Source of the DNA: Pseudarthrobacter polychromogenes
Lineage (GTDB): Bacteria; Actinomycetota; Actinomycetes; Actinomycetales; Micrococcaceae
Direction: 5' to 3'
NCBI RefSeq assembly: GCF_014644495.1
Contig: NZ_BMKU01000001.1
Location: 372,001 to 436,000 of the forward strand
Length of the DNA: 64,000 bases
Under the pieces are notes generated by a model that was given only the letters and a program-made list of their open reading frames with translations, searched no databases and was not told the origin of the DNA. Of this stretch, positions 28,430 through 39,805 are shown piece after piece; the stretch's first letter is position 1; each line of letters starts with the position of its first letter. Made by a program: the position numbers and the translations under genes.

Positions 28430-29778
28430 TGGCAGCCAACACCGGAACCTACCTGATCCGCGGCGCCTCAATCCTGGGCGGCGAACCGGCGGACCTGCTG
28501 ATCCGCGACGGCGTCATCGCCGAAACCGGAACCGGCCTCAATACGGAAGGCAGCGTCAACGACGTCACCGTCATCGACGCCACCGGCCTGGTGGCCCTGC
28601 CCGGCATGGTGGACGTGCACACGCACCTCCGCGAGCCCGGCCGCGAGGACGCCGAAACCGTGGAAACGGGTACCCGCGCAGCGGCCCTGGGCGGCTACAC
28701 CGCCGTGCATGCCATGGCCAACAGCACGCCCGTGGCAGACACCGCGGGCGTTGTGGAGCAGGTCTACACCCTCGGCCGGACAGCCGGCTGGGTGGACGTG
28801 CGGCCGGTCGGTGCGGTTACCGTGGGCCTGGCAGGCGAGCAGTTGGCCGAGCTGGGGGCCATGGCCGATTCCCGCGCACGCGTCCGGATGTTCTCCGACG
28901 ACGGCATCTGCGTCCACGATCCCGTGCTGATGCGCCGTGCGCTGGAATACGTCAAGGCGTTCGACGGCGTGGTGGCCCAGCACGCGCAGGAGCCGCGCCT
29001 TACCGCCGGCGCCCAGATGAACGAGGGCGAGGTGTCCGCTGTACTCGGCCTCGCAGGCTGGCCTGCCGTCGCCGAGGAAAGCATCATTGCCCGCGACGTC
29101 CTGCTGGCGCAGCACGTCGGTTCCCGGCTGCACGTCTGCCACGTCTCCACCGCCGGCTCCGTGGAAATCATCCGCTGGGCCAAGGAGCGGGGGATCAACG
29201 TCACGGCTGAGGTGACGCCGCACCACCTGCTGCTGACCGATGACCTGGTCCGCAGCTACGACCCCGTCTTCAAGGTCAACCCGCCGCTGCGCACCGATGC
29301 GGACGTCCAGGCGCTGCGTGCAGGCCTGGCGGACGGCACCATCGACGTCGTGGGTACGGACCACGCCCCGCACCCCAGCGAGCACAAGGAGTGCGAGTGG
29401 GCGCAGGCGGCCATGGGCATGACGGGGCTGGAAACCGCCCTCTCCGTGGTCCAGCACACCATGATCGAAACCGGCCTCATGACGTGGGCGGACTTCGCCC
29501 GCGTCACCTCCACCGCTGCGGCGCAGATCGGCCGGCTGGCTGACCAGGGCCGTCCGCTGGAGGCGGGGGAGCCCGCGAACGTCATCCTGGTGGATCCGGC
29601 TGCCCGCTGGACGGTTGATCCGTTCAGCATGGCAACCATGGGCCGGAATTCGCCGTTCAAGGGAAGGGAACTGCCCGGCAGGGTGGTGGCCACCTTCTTC
29701 AAGGGGCACCCCACTGTCCTCGACGGTGAACTCAACACGCCGTACCCCTACGCCGACGCAACCGCAGGCGTCGCCTGA
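28429..29778 (+). CDS. pyrC: Dihydroorotase
   Basis: Zinc amidohydrolase that cyclises N-carbamoyl-aspartate, 449 residues (class I, long form). Metal and substrate signatures are MVDVHTHLREPGREDAETVE (HxH-x-R), HAMANSTPVADT, VCHVSTAGSVEIIRWA, VTAEVTPHHLLLTDD (His) and the C-terminal DVVGTDHAPHPSEHKECEWA (catalytic Asp). It starts with ATG at 28429, overlapping the pyrB stop, and its own stop overlaps the next gene by one base. Confidence 0.97.
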   Translation: MAANTGTYLIRGASILGGEPADLLIRDGVIAETGTGLNTEGSVNDVTVIDATGLVALPGMVDVHTHLREPGREDAETVETGTRAAALGGYTAVHAMANSTPVADTAGVVEQVYTLGRTAGWVDVRPVGAVTVGLAGEQLAELGAMADSRARVRMFSDDGICVHDPVLMRRALEYVKAFDGVVAQHAQEPRLTAGAQMNEGEVSAVLGLAGWPAVAEESIIARDVLLAQHVGSRLHVCHVSTAGSVEIIRWAKERGINVTAEVTPHHLLLTDDLVRSYDPVFKVNPPLRTDADVQALRAGLADGTIDVVGTDHAPHPSEHKECEWAQAAMGMTGLETALSVVQHTMIETGLMTWADFARVTSTAAAQIGRLADQGRPLEAGEPANVILVDPAARWTVDPFSMATMGRNSPFKGRELPGRVVATFFKGHPTVLDGELNTPYPYADATAGVA

Positions 29779-30296
29779 TGGAAAAAATCCTTCCGGGACT
29801 AGCGATGCTGGCGATCATCGCCGTCGTGTTTGTCCTCCTCGCCATCGGCTGGCGCAGCAGGCTCCGCCGGCAGTCCGACGTCGGCCAGCTGCCTCCCGTG
29901 CCCGCCGAACCTGGCGAGCCGATCGCCGGCGCGGAAGGGCAGTACGTGGCCACCACCACCGCTGGCGACTGGCTGGACCGGATCGCCGTGCACGGCCTGG
30001 GGATCAGGACCACCTCAACCCTCGAGGTGTATCCGCACGGCGTCCTTTTTGACCGGTCGGGCGCTCCCGCCATCTACATCCCTGCCGCATCACTCACCGG
30101 CGTCCGGCAGGACAGCGGCATGGCAGGTAAGTTCGTGGAAAAGGACGGACTCCTGGTCCTGTCCTGGGTACACGGCAGCCACGAACTGGACTCCGGCTTC
30201 CGCACCCGCCGTGCGGCGGACAAAGACCGGCTCTTCGAAGCACTTCAGGAATTGATTTCTTCAGCCCCGGCGGCTGACGCCAACAGTGGAAAGTAA
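29778..30296 (+). CDS. PH-like-domain membrane protein of the pyr operon
   Basis: A 172-residue protein with one N-terminal membrane helix ([20 protein letters not shown]) and a soluble beta-rich domain ([55 protein letters not shown]) that resembles a bacterial PH-like fold. A gene of this kind sits between pyrC and carA in other Actinobacteria (for example the Rv1382 position in Mycobacterium tuberculosis, from memory). Its role is unknown. It is linked to pyrC by TGATG and lies just before carA, so it is an integral part of the operon. Confidence 0.85.
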   Translation: MEKILPGLAMLAIIAVVFVLLAIGWRSRLRRQSDVGQLPPVPAEPGEPIAGAEGQYVATTTAGDWLDRIAVHGLGIRTTSTLEVYPHGVLFDRSGAPAIYIPAASLTGVRQDSGMAGKFVEKDGLLVLSWVHGSHELDSGFRTRRAADKDRLFEALQELISSAPAADANSGK

Positions 30297-30300
30297 GACA

Positions 30301-31607
30301 GTGACAACAAATACAGCAGTAAACGCCCCAGTTTCCGCTCCAGTGTCAGCTCCCGCTGCGCTGGTGCTCGAAGACGGCCGCATTTTCCGCGGAAGCAGCT
30401 ACGGCGCCACCGGAACCGCCCTCGGAGAAGCAGTCTTCGCCACCGGGATGACCGGCTACCAGGAAACCATCACGGACCCCTCCTACGCACACCAGCTTGT
30501 GGTCCAGACGGCGCCCCACATCGGCAACACCGGCGTTAACAGCGAGGACGCCGAGTCCCGCCGCATCTGGGTTGCGGGATACATTGTCCGCGACGCTGCC
30601 CGCCGACCCTCCAACTGGCGCTCCGAGCGCTCACTGGACGACGAACTGGTGGAGCAGGGAATCGTGGGGATCCAGGGCGTGGACACCCGCGCGATCACCC
30701 GGCACCTGCGGGAGCACAAGACCATGCGCGCCGGCATCTTCTCCGGGGAGGCCGCCCAGGCCACGGACAAGGAACTGGTCGACGCCGTCCTGGCCAGCGC
30801 CCCCATGGAGGGCTCCCGGCTGGCCGAGGAAGTCAGCGTTGACGAGGCCTACGTGGTGGAGCCGAAGGACCACGGCTGGGAAGGCGACCCCCGCTTCACC
30901 ATCGCGGCAATCGACCTTGGCATCAAGGCCATGACTCCTGTCCGCTTCGCCGAGCGCGGCGTCCGCGTCCACGTGCTGCCCGCCACCGCCACCCTGGCTG
31001 ACGTGAAGGCGGTCAACCCCGATGGCTTCTTTATGTCCAACGGCCCCGGCGACCCCGCCACGGCCGACGCGCAGGTCAAGCTGCTCCGCTCCGTCCTGGA
31101 CGAGAAGCTGCCCTACTTCGGCATCTGCTTCGGCAACCAGATCCTGGGCCGCGCGCTGGGCTTCGGTACCTACAAGCTCCGCTACGGCCACCGCGGCATC
31201 AACCAGCCCGTCATGGACCGCCGCACCGGCAAGGTGGAGATCACCTCCCAGAACCACGGCTTTGCCGTGGACGCACCGCTCGACGGCGCCACGCAGGCTC
31301 CCGAGGAACGGTACGGACGCGTGGAGGTCAGCCACGTCAGCCTGAACGACGACGTCGTGGAAGGGCTCGCCTGCCTGGACATCCCCGCCTTCTCCGTGCA
31401 GTACCACCCCGAGGCTGCGGCCGGCCCGCACGACGCCGCCTACCTGTTCGACCGCTTCATCGAGCTGATGGAGGGCACCCGGGACGGCAGGACCGCCAAC
31501 CTGTCCAAGGAGCCCGTGGACGCAGCGCACCCGGCGCAGGCGGACAACACAGGCGCAGGCCCGGCAACGCCGAAAAATTCCGACAACAAGACTGAGGACA
31601 AGAAGTA

Positions 31608-31608
<1 letters not shown>
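30301..31608 (+). CDS. carA: Carbamoyl-phosphate synthase small subunit (glutaminase)
   Basis: Supplies ammonia from glutamine to CarB, 435 residues. I chose the GTG at 30301 because GGAAAG precedes it at the right distance; the ATG at 30286 overlaps the previous gene and has no ribosome-binding site. The N-terminal domain is [20 protein letters not shown]. The class I amidotransferase triad is in [18 protein letters not shown] (nucleophile Cys) and [13 protein letters not shown] (His, Glu). The N-terminus has a short Ala/Pro/Val repeat ([11 protein letters not shown]) and the C-terminus a 30-residue Ala/Asp-rich tail not needed for the fold. TAATG links it to carB. Confidence 0.96.
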
Positions 31609-34914
<3,306 letters not shown>

Positions 34915-34922
<8 letters not shown>

Positions 34923-35787
34923 GCAGGCAGTGCCGTCCGCTGACGCGCCAGGCCGGGAGTCTTTCGGCTCCCGGCTGGGTGCCGCCATGGCCGCCCGCGG
35001 CCCCCTGTGCGTGGGCATCGACCCGCACCCTGCCTTGCTGAAGAACTGGGGGCTGGACGACGACGCCGCCGGGCTGAGGCGCTTTTCGCTGACAGTTTTG
35101 GAGGCCGTGGGTTCCCTCGCTGCCGCCATCAAGCCCCAGGTGGCGCTGTACGAACGCCACGGCTCCGCCGGGATAACTGTCCTTGAAGAGCTTCTTGCCG
35201 AAGCCCGCGACGAGAAGGTACTCACCATCGCCGATGCCAAGCGCGGTGACATCGGCTCCACCATGGCGGCTTATGCCGACGCCTGGCTCCGGGACGATTC
35301 CCCCCTCGCGGCGGACTCGGTAACGCTTAGCCCCTACCTTGGCTTCGAGTCACTGCGCCCCGCACTGGACCTGGCAGCCGAGACCGGCCGTGGTGTGTTC
35401 GTCCTTGCACTCACGTCCAACCCCGAGGGCGCGTCCGTCCAGCACGTCGGGGGAGCGGACTCCGTGGCCCGCAGGATCACGCAGTCGGCTGCGGCCGAAA
35501 ACCGCCGCTACCAGGGAAGCCTCGGCTCCGTAGGCCTGGTGGTGGGGGCTACCGTGGGGTCGGCCCTGTCCGAACTGGACCTTGACCTGGCCGCCGTGCG
35601 CGGACCGCTCCTGGCCCCGGGCCTTGGAGCGCAGGGGGCCACGCCTGCCGACCTCCGCACCACGTTCGGCGCCGCCTACCCGCAGGTCCTCGGCACCTCG
35701 AGCAGGGACATCCTGTCCGCCGGGCCGGAGCAGCGCGGCCTGCGGGACGCGGCGCAACGGACCCTGGACGGACTCCGCGGCGAATAG
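34915..35787 (+). CDS. pyrF: Orotidine 5'-phosphate decarboxylase (long actinobacterial type)
   Basis: Last step to UMP, 290 residues. The GTG at 34915 lies within the carB end and fits translational coupling. Signatures are [36 protein letters not shown] and the catalytic segment [20 protein letters not shown] (Lys-x-x-Asp). Phosphate-binding parts are [12 protein letters not shown] and [11 protein letters not shown]. It belongs to the type 2 family used by mycobacteria and relatives. pyrD and pyrE are not in the window. A symmetrical hairpin after it probably ends the operon. Confidence 0.95.
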
Positions 35788-35840
35788 TGGTCCGTTTCAG
35801 CGGATGCATTGATTCGGGCAGCACCAAAGGGTAGTTTCAG

Positions 35841-35874
35841 GACAGGTCCAAGGGCGGTCGCCCCTGGACCCGTC
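35841..35874 (+). terminator. Long imperfect hairpin after the pyr operon
   Basis: GGTCCA (35845-35850) pairs with TGGACC (35865-35870). Inside, GGGC pairs with GCCC around GGTC, and outside, GAC pairs with GTC. Single mismatches or bulges separate the blocks. It sits between pyrF and mihF and has no T tract. Confidence 0.5.
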
Positions 35875-35897
35875 CACCGAATCCGGGGGTGTGCACC

Positions 35898-36215
35898 ATG
35901 GTCCTGCGGCCGTTATCCGCATCGGAACGGGCTGAGGCCCTGAACAAGGCAGCAGCAGCCAGGGCCACCCGTGCGGCGGCCAAGGAAAGCCTCAAGAACG
36001 GCGAGAGGTCTGCCGCGGACATCATCAGCTCCGCGCTGCAGGACGAGGCCCTGGCACGCATGAGGGTCTCCGAACTCCTTGAGGCGCTTCCCGGCATCGG
36101 CAAGGTGCGGGCCGCGGCGATCATGGACCAGTTGGGGATAGCGGCGTCCCGCAGGGTCCGCGGCCTGGGCATCCACCAGCGCCGCGCGCTGGTAGATTTT
36201 ATAGACGAGAGTTAG
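35898..36215 (+). CDS. mihF: Integration host factor, actinobacterial type (mIHF)
   Basis: A small DNA-binding nucleoid protein of 105 residues from the ATG at 35898, which follows GGGGG; an in-frame GTG at 35889 would add three residues. The sequence [20 protein letters not shown] followed by a long helix, and the helix-two-turn-helix region [20 protein letters not shown] with [20 protein letters not shown], is characteristic of mIHF. It is not related to the alpha/beta IHF of proteobacteria. The gene is directly upstream of gmk, the conserved actinobacterial order. Confidence 0.94.
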   Translation: MVLRPLSASERAEALNKAAAARATRAAAKESLKNGERSAADIISSALQDEALARMRVSELLEALPGIGKVRAAAIMDQLGIAASRRVRGLGIHQRRALVDFIDES

Positions 36216-36234
36216 GGCGGGCCGAAGCCCGCCC
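36215..36234 (+). terminator. Hairpin between mihF and gmk
   Basis: GGGCGGGC (36215-36222) pairs perfectly with GCCCGCCC (36227-36234) around the stable CGAA loop. It begins on the last base of the mihF stop codon. No T tract follows; it may only lower read-through into gmk. Confidence 0.55.
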
Positions 36235-36259
36235 ACCCCAAACCCCGGCAAAGGAATAC

Positions 36260-36856
36260 GTGAGCAAGAAACCTGGACTGACAGTCCTCGCTGGTCCGAC
36301 GGCTGTTGGCAAAGGCACCGTGTCCACTTACATCCGCGACAACTATCCCGAGGTGTGGCTGTCCGTGTCCGCCACCACCCGCGCGCCCCGTCCCGGCGAA
36401 CAGGACGGCGTCCACTACTTCTTCAAGTCCAAGGAGGAGTTCGAGCAGCTTGTCGCTGACGGCGAGCTCCTGGAATGGGCCGTGGTCCATGGGCAGAACA
36501 CGTATGGGACCCTGAAAAGCACCGTGGACCAGGCCATCGCCGAGGGCCGGTCCGTGCTCCTGGAAATCGACCTGCAGGGTGCCCGGCAGGTGAAGGCCGC
36601 CGTTCCGGATGCGCAGTTTGTCTTCCTGGCCCCGCCCAGCTGGGACGAAATGGTCCGCCGGCTGGTGGGCCGCGGCACGGAAACCCCGGAGGAACAGCAC
36701 CGGCGGCTGGAAACCGCTAAACTGGAACTTGCTGCTGAACCGGAGTTCGACTACACCGTCATCAATGACGACGTTCGCCGGGCAGCGGACGAGCTTGTTT
36801 CACTCATGGGGCTGACCCCGCACCCGCATGGAGCGCCGGAACCGTCAGCCCGCTAG
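36260..36856 (+). CDS. gmk: Guanylate kinase
   Basis: Phosphorylates GMP to GDP, 198 residues. It starts with GTG at 36260. The P-loop is [17 protein letters not shown] (residues 8-24). GMP-binding elements are [20 protein letters not shown] (with Ser, Arg and Tyr ligands) and [12 protein letters not shown]. The lid region [20 protein letters not shown] follows. It lies 15 bp before rpoZ; the two genes are usually adjacent in bacteria, linking GTP supply and RNA polymerase. Confidence 0.96.
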   Translation: MSKKPGLTVLAGPTAVGKGTVSTYIRDNYPEVWLSVSATTRAPRPGEQDGVHYFFKSKEEFEQLVADGELLEWAVVHGQNTYGTLKSTVDQAIAEGRSVLLEIDLQGARQVKAAVPDAQFVFLAPPSWDEMVRRLVGRGTETPEEQHRRLETAKLELAAEPEFDYTVINDDVRRAADELVSLMGLTPHPHGAPEPSAR

Positions 36857-36871
36857 AACTTTGGAGAATTC

Positions 36872-37132
36872 GTGTCCACGAACCTTGAAGGCATCATCAA
36901 CCCGCCGATCGATTCGCTGCTCGAGGCAGCCGATTCCAAGTACGGCCTGGTGATTTTCGGTGCCAAGCGTGCTCGTCAGATCAACGCTTACTACGCCCAG
37001 CTGCACGAGGGCCTTTTCGAATACGTCGGCCCGCTGGTTGACACCAAGCTGAACGAGAAGTCGCTGTCGATCGCCCTGCGCGAGATCAACGAAGGCAAGC
37101 TGGTTTCCACGCCGATCGAAGCTGCAGAGTAA
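36872..37132 (+). CDS. rpoZ: DNA-directed RNA polymerase omega subunit
   Basis: An 86-residue assembly factor of RNA polymerase that holds the beta' C-terminus. GTG start at 36872 after [29 protein letters not shown] followed by [13 protein letters not shown] is the conserved omega core, and [18 protein letters not shown] is the usual C-terminal helix. It is co-transcribed with gmk. Confidence 0.95.
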   Translation: MSTNLEGIINPPIDSLLEAADSKYGLVIFGAKRARQINAYYAQLHEGLFEYVGPLVDTKLNEKSLSIALREINEGKLVSTPIEAAE

Positions 37133-37170
37133 AACTGCCGCCGAACTGACTTGCTGTTGACGGAGGTCAC

Positions 37171-38412
37171 GTGCGCATAGTCCTCGGAGTCGGGGGAGGG
37201 ATTGCCGCCTACAAGGTGGCATCGCTCCTCCGGCTTTTTACTGAAGCCGGCCACAACGTCACGGTGATCCCCACCGAGGCGTCCACCCGGTTCGTTGGCA
37301 CTGCCACGTGGGAGGCGCTGTCCGGAAATCCGGTCAGCAACAGCGTCTTCGACGACGTACACCAGGTCAACCACGTCCGGCTGGGCCACGAGGCTGACCT
37401 GATCGTCATCGCTCCGGCCACCGCTGACCTCCTGGCCAAGGCAGCCACCGGACAGGCCGGGGACCTGCTGACCAACACCCTGCTGATGGCCCGCGGCCCT
37501 GTCCTGTTCGCCCCCGCCATGCACACTGAAATGTGGCAGCACCCGGCAACCCGGGCCAACGTCGAAACATTGCGCAGCCGTGGTGCGGCCGTCCTCGAAC
37601 CCGCCAGCGGCAGGCTTACGGGCGCCGATTCCGGGCCGGGCAGGCTCCCCGAACCGGAAGCCATTTTTAACGCCGCCATGGCCCTGGTGCAGGGGCAGTC
37701 GGATTTCCAGCTGCCGCTGGCCGGACGCACCGTCACCATCAGCGCCGGCGGAACCCGCGAACCCCTGGATCCGGTGCGCTTCCTTGGCAACAGGTCATCC
37801 GGGAAGCAGGGAGTCGCCTTGGCGGTCGCAGCCCGGAACGCCGGCGCAACCGTCCGCCTGCTCGCGGCACACATGGACGTTGCCCCGCCGGCCGGCGTCG
37901 AGGTTGTGCCCGTGGAGACGGCCCTCCAGCTGCGGGAAGCCGCCCTTGCTGCGGCAGCTGACTCCGACGTCGTCATCATGTCCGCGGCGGTGGCCGATTT
38001 CCGGCCCGCGGCCGTCTCCGACACCAAGATCAAGAAGCGTGACGACCGGGACGATCCCGTCATCACGCTGGTCCGCAACCCGGACATCCTGCACGAACTT
38101 GTGGAACTCCGGAACAGTGCCGCCCCGGGCGGGCGGCAGCAGCTGATTGTCGGATTCGCAGCCGAGACCGGGGACAGCGACGGTGACGTCCTGGCGCATG
38201 CCCGGGCGAAGCTGCAGCGCAAGGGCTGCGACCTCCTGGTGGTCAACCACGTGGGAACGGACAAGGTCTTCGGGCAGGACACCAATTCGGTGGTCATCCT
38301 GGCCCGCTCCGGCTCCGAACCACAGGAGGCGTCCGGGACCAAAACGGAGGTTTCGGCAGCCATCATCGGCCGGATCTCCGGTGAACTGAATTCCGTTTCG
38401 CCCCGCGCCTGA
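37171..38412 (+). CDS. coaBC: Bifunctional phosphopantothenoylcysteine decarboxylase / phosphopantothenate--cysteine ligase
   Basis: Two consecutive steps of coenzyme A synthesis, 413 residues. The N-terminal half is the FMN-dependent decarboxylase: VLGVGGGIAAYKVASLLRLF, NHVRLGHEADLIVIAPATAD (catalytic His) and PAMHTEMWQHPATRANV. The C-terminal half is the CTP-dependent ligase: TISAGGTREPLDPVRFLGNR, SSGKQGVALA, MSAAVADFRPA and the Lys-rich KIKKRDDRDDP. GTG start at 37171 after a GGAGG ribosome-binding site. It is 38 bp after rpoZ in the usual gmk-rpoZ-coaBC order. Confidence 0.96.
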   Translation: MRIVLGVGGGIAAYKVASLLRLFTEAGHNVTVIPTEASTRFVGTATWEALSGNPVSNSVFDDVHQVNHVRLGHEADLIVIAPATADLLAKAATGQAGDLLTNTLLMARGPVLFAPAMHTEMWQHPATRANVETLRSRGAAVLEPASGRLTGADSGPGRLPEPEAIFNAAMALVQGQSDFQLPLAGRTVTISAGGTREPLDPVRFLGNRSSGKQGVALAVAARNAGATVRLLAAHMDVAPPAGVEVVPVETALQLREAALAAAADSDVVIMSAAVADFRPAAVSDTKIKKRDDRDDPVITLVRNPDILHELVELRNSAAPGGRQQLIVGFAAETGDSDGDVLAHARAKLQRKGCDLLVVNHVGTDKVFGQDTNSVVILARSGSEPQEASGTKTEVSAAIIGRISGELNSVSPRA

Positions 38413-38441
38413 GTGTTTCAGGCCACGTTTGCTTAGCACGA

Positions 38442-38459
38442 AGACATCTCCTGATGTCT
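38442..38459. promoter_or_regulatory. 18-bp palindrome upstream of metK (operator or RNA hairpin)
   Basis: AGACATC (38442-38448) is a perfect inverted repeat of GATGTCT (38453-38459) with the spacer TCCT, about 40 bp before the metK start. It could be the operator of a dimeric repressor of methionine/SAM metabolism or a short RNA hairpin. There is no T tract and it is too short for a known SAM riboswitch. The regulator is not identified. Confidence 0.5.
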
Positions 38460-38498
38460 CCTGGCGGGTGTCCGTATTCCAACCAGTAAGGTAGTTGA

Positions 38499-39734
38499 GT
38501 GACTTTACCGCTGCACCTTCCCCACACGTCCGGGGCCACGCCCAACGCGCTTCGGCTCTTCACTTCCGAGTCGGTTACCGAGGGCCATCCGGACAAGATC
38601 TGCGACCAGATCAGTGACGCCATCCTTGATGCGCTGCTGGCTGCGGACCCGGAATCGCGGGTAGCGGTTGAAACCATGGCCACCACAGGCCTGGTCCACG
38701 TTGCAGGCGAGGTCACCACTGACGCCTACGTCGAGATCCCCCAGATCGTGCGCGAGACCATTCTGGGCATCGGCTACGATTCCTCAGCCAACGGATTCGA
38801 CGGCGCCCGCTGCGGCGTGTCCGTGTCCATCGGCCAGCAGTCCAACGACATTGCCGGCGGCGTGTTCAACTCGCTGGAAGCCCGCGAAGGACGGCAGGAG
38901 GACGACTACGACCTCCAGGGCGCCGGCGACCAGGGCCTGATGTTCGGCTACGCCAGCGACGAAACCCCGTCCTACATGCCACTGCCCATCTGGCTTGCGC
39001 ACCGGCTGTCCGAGCGGCTCACCGAAGTCCGCAAATCGGGCGAACTGGCCTACCTCCGCCCGGACGGCAAGACCCAGGTGACGGTCGGCTACGACAAGGA
39101 TGTCCCGGTCTCCGTAGAAACCGTGGTCATCAGCAGCCAGCACGCCGAAGGCGCAAGCCTGGACCAGCTCCGCGCGGACCTCGCCGCCGTCGTCATCAAG
39201 CCGGTGCTGGCAGGGGCCAACCTCGACCTCTCCCGGGTCCGCAACATCCTGAACCCGGCCGGCGAGTTCGTCATCGGCGGCCCCGTTGGTGATGCCGGCC
39301 TGACCGGGCGCAAGATCATCGTTGACACCTACGGCGGCATGGCGCGGCACGGCGGCGGCGCCTTCTCGGGCAAGGACCCGTCCAAGGTTGACCGCTCGGC
39401 CGCCTACGCCATGCGCTGGGTTGCCAAGAACGTGGTTGCCGCAGGGCTGGCCAAGCGTGCTGAAATCCAGATCGCGTACGCCATCGGCCAGGCCCGTCCG
39501 GTGGGCACCTACGTTGAAACGTTCGGCACGGAAACGGTTGACCCGGCCCGCATCAGTGCCGCCATCGCGGAGATCTTCGACCTGCGCCCCCGGGCCATCA
39601 TCGACGCACTGGACCTGAAGCGACCCATCTACGCCAAGACCGCGGCGCACGGACACTTTGGCCGCGATGAGCCGGACTTTACCTGGGAGCGCCTGGACCG
39701 CGTGGACGACCTTAAGGCGTTCTTCAACGCCTAG
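38499..39734 (+). CDS. metK: S-adenosylmethionine synthase
   Basis: Makes S-adenosylmethionine from methionine and ATP, 411 residues. GTG start at 38499. Signatures are [20 protein letters not shown], the [12 protein letters not shown] hexapeptide region, and TDTYGG-type [20 protein letters not shown] (second signature with the P-loop-like GGGAFSGKD). The C-terminal region ends with [17 protein letters not shown]. It lies 86 bp after coaBC and 71 bp before priA, the usual actinobacterial order. Confidence 0.97.
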   Translation: MTLPLHLPHTSGATPNALRLFTSESVTEGHPDKICDQISDAILDALLAADPESRVAVETMATTGLVHVAGEVTTDAYVEIPQIVRETILGIGYDSSANGFDGARCGVSVSIGQQSNDIAGGVFNSLEAREGRQEDDYDLQGAGDQGLMFGYASDETPSYMPLPIWLAHRLSERLTEVRKSGELAYLRPDGKTQVTVGYDKDVPVSVETVVISSQHAEGASLDQLRADLAAVVIKPVLAGANLDLSRVRNILNPAGEFVIGGPVGDAGLTGRKIIVDTYGGMARHGGGAFSGKDPSKVDRSAAYAMRWVAKNVVAAGLAKRAEIQIAYAIGQARPVGTYVETFGTETVDPARISAAIAEIFDLRPRAIIDALDLKRPIYAKTAAHGHFGRDEPDFTWERLDRVDDLKAFFNA

Positions 39735-39805
39735 GCCCCGCACCGCCGGACTGGCTGCCTGTAACTTCGCCTGCATCTCGGCCTCCGGCAACATGTCAGT
39801 GCCCT

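Noticed and set aside
38413-38498. SAM riboswitch in front of metK
   Set aside because: Only 86 bases are available and only one small hairpin is visible; none of the multi-helix SAM riboswitch cores can be formed.
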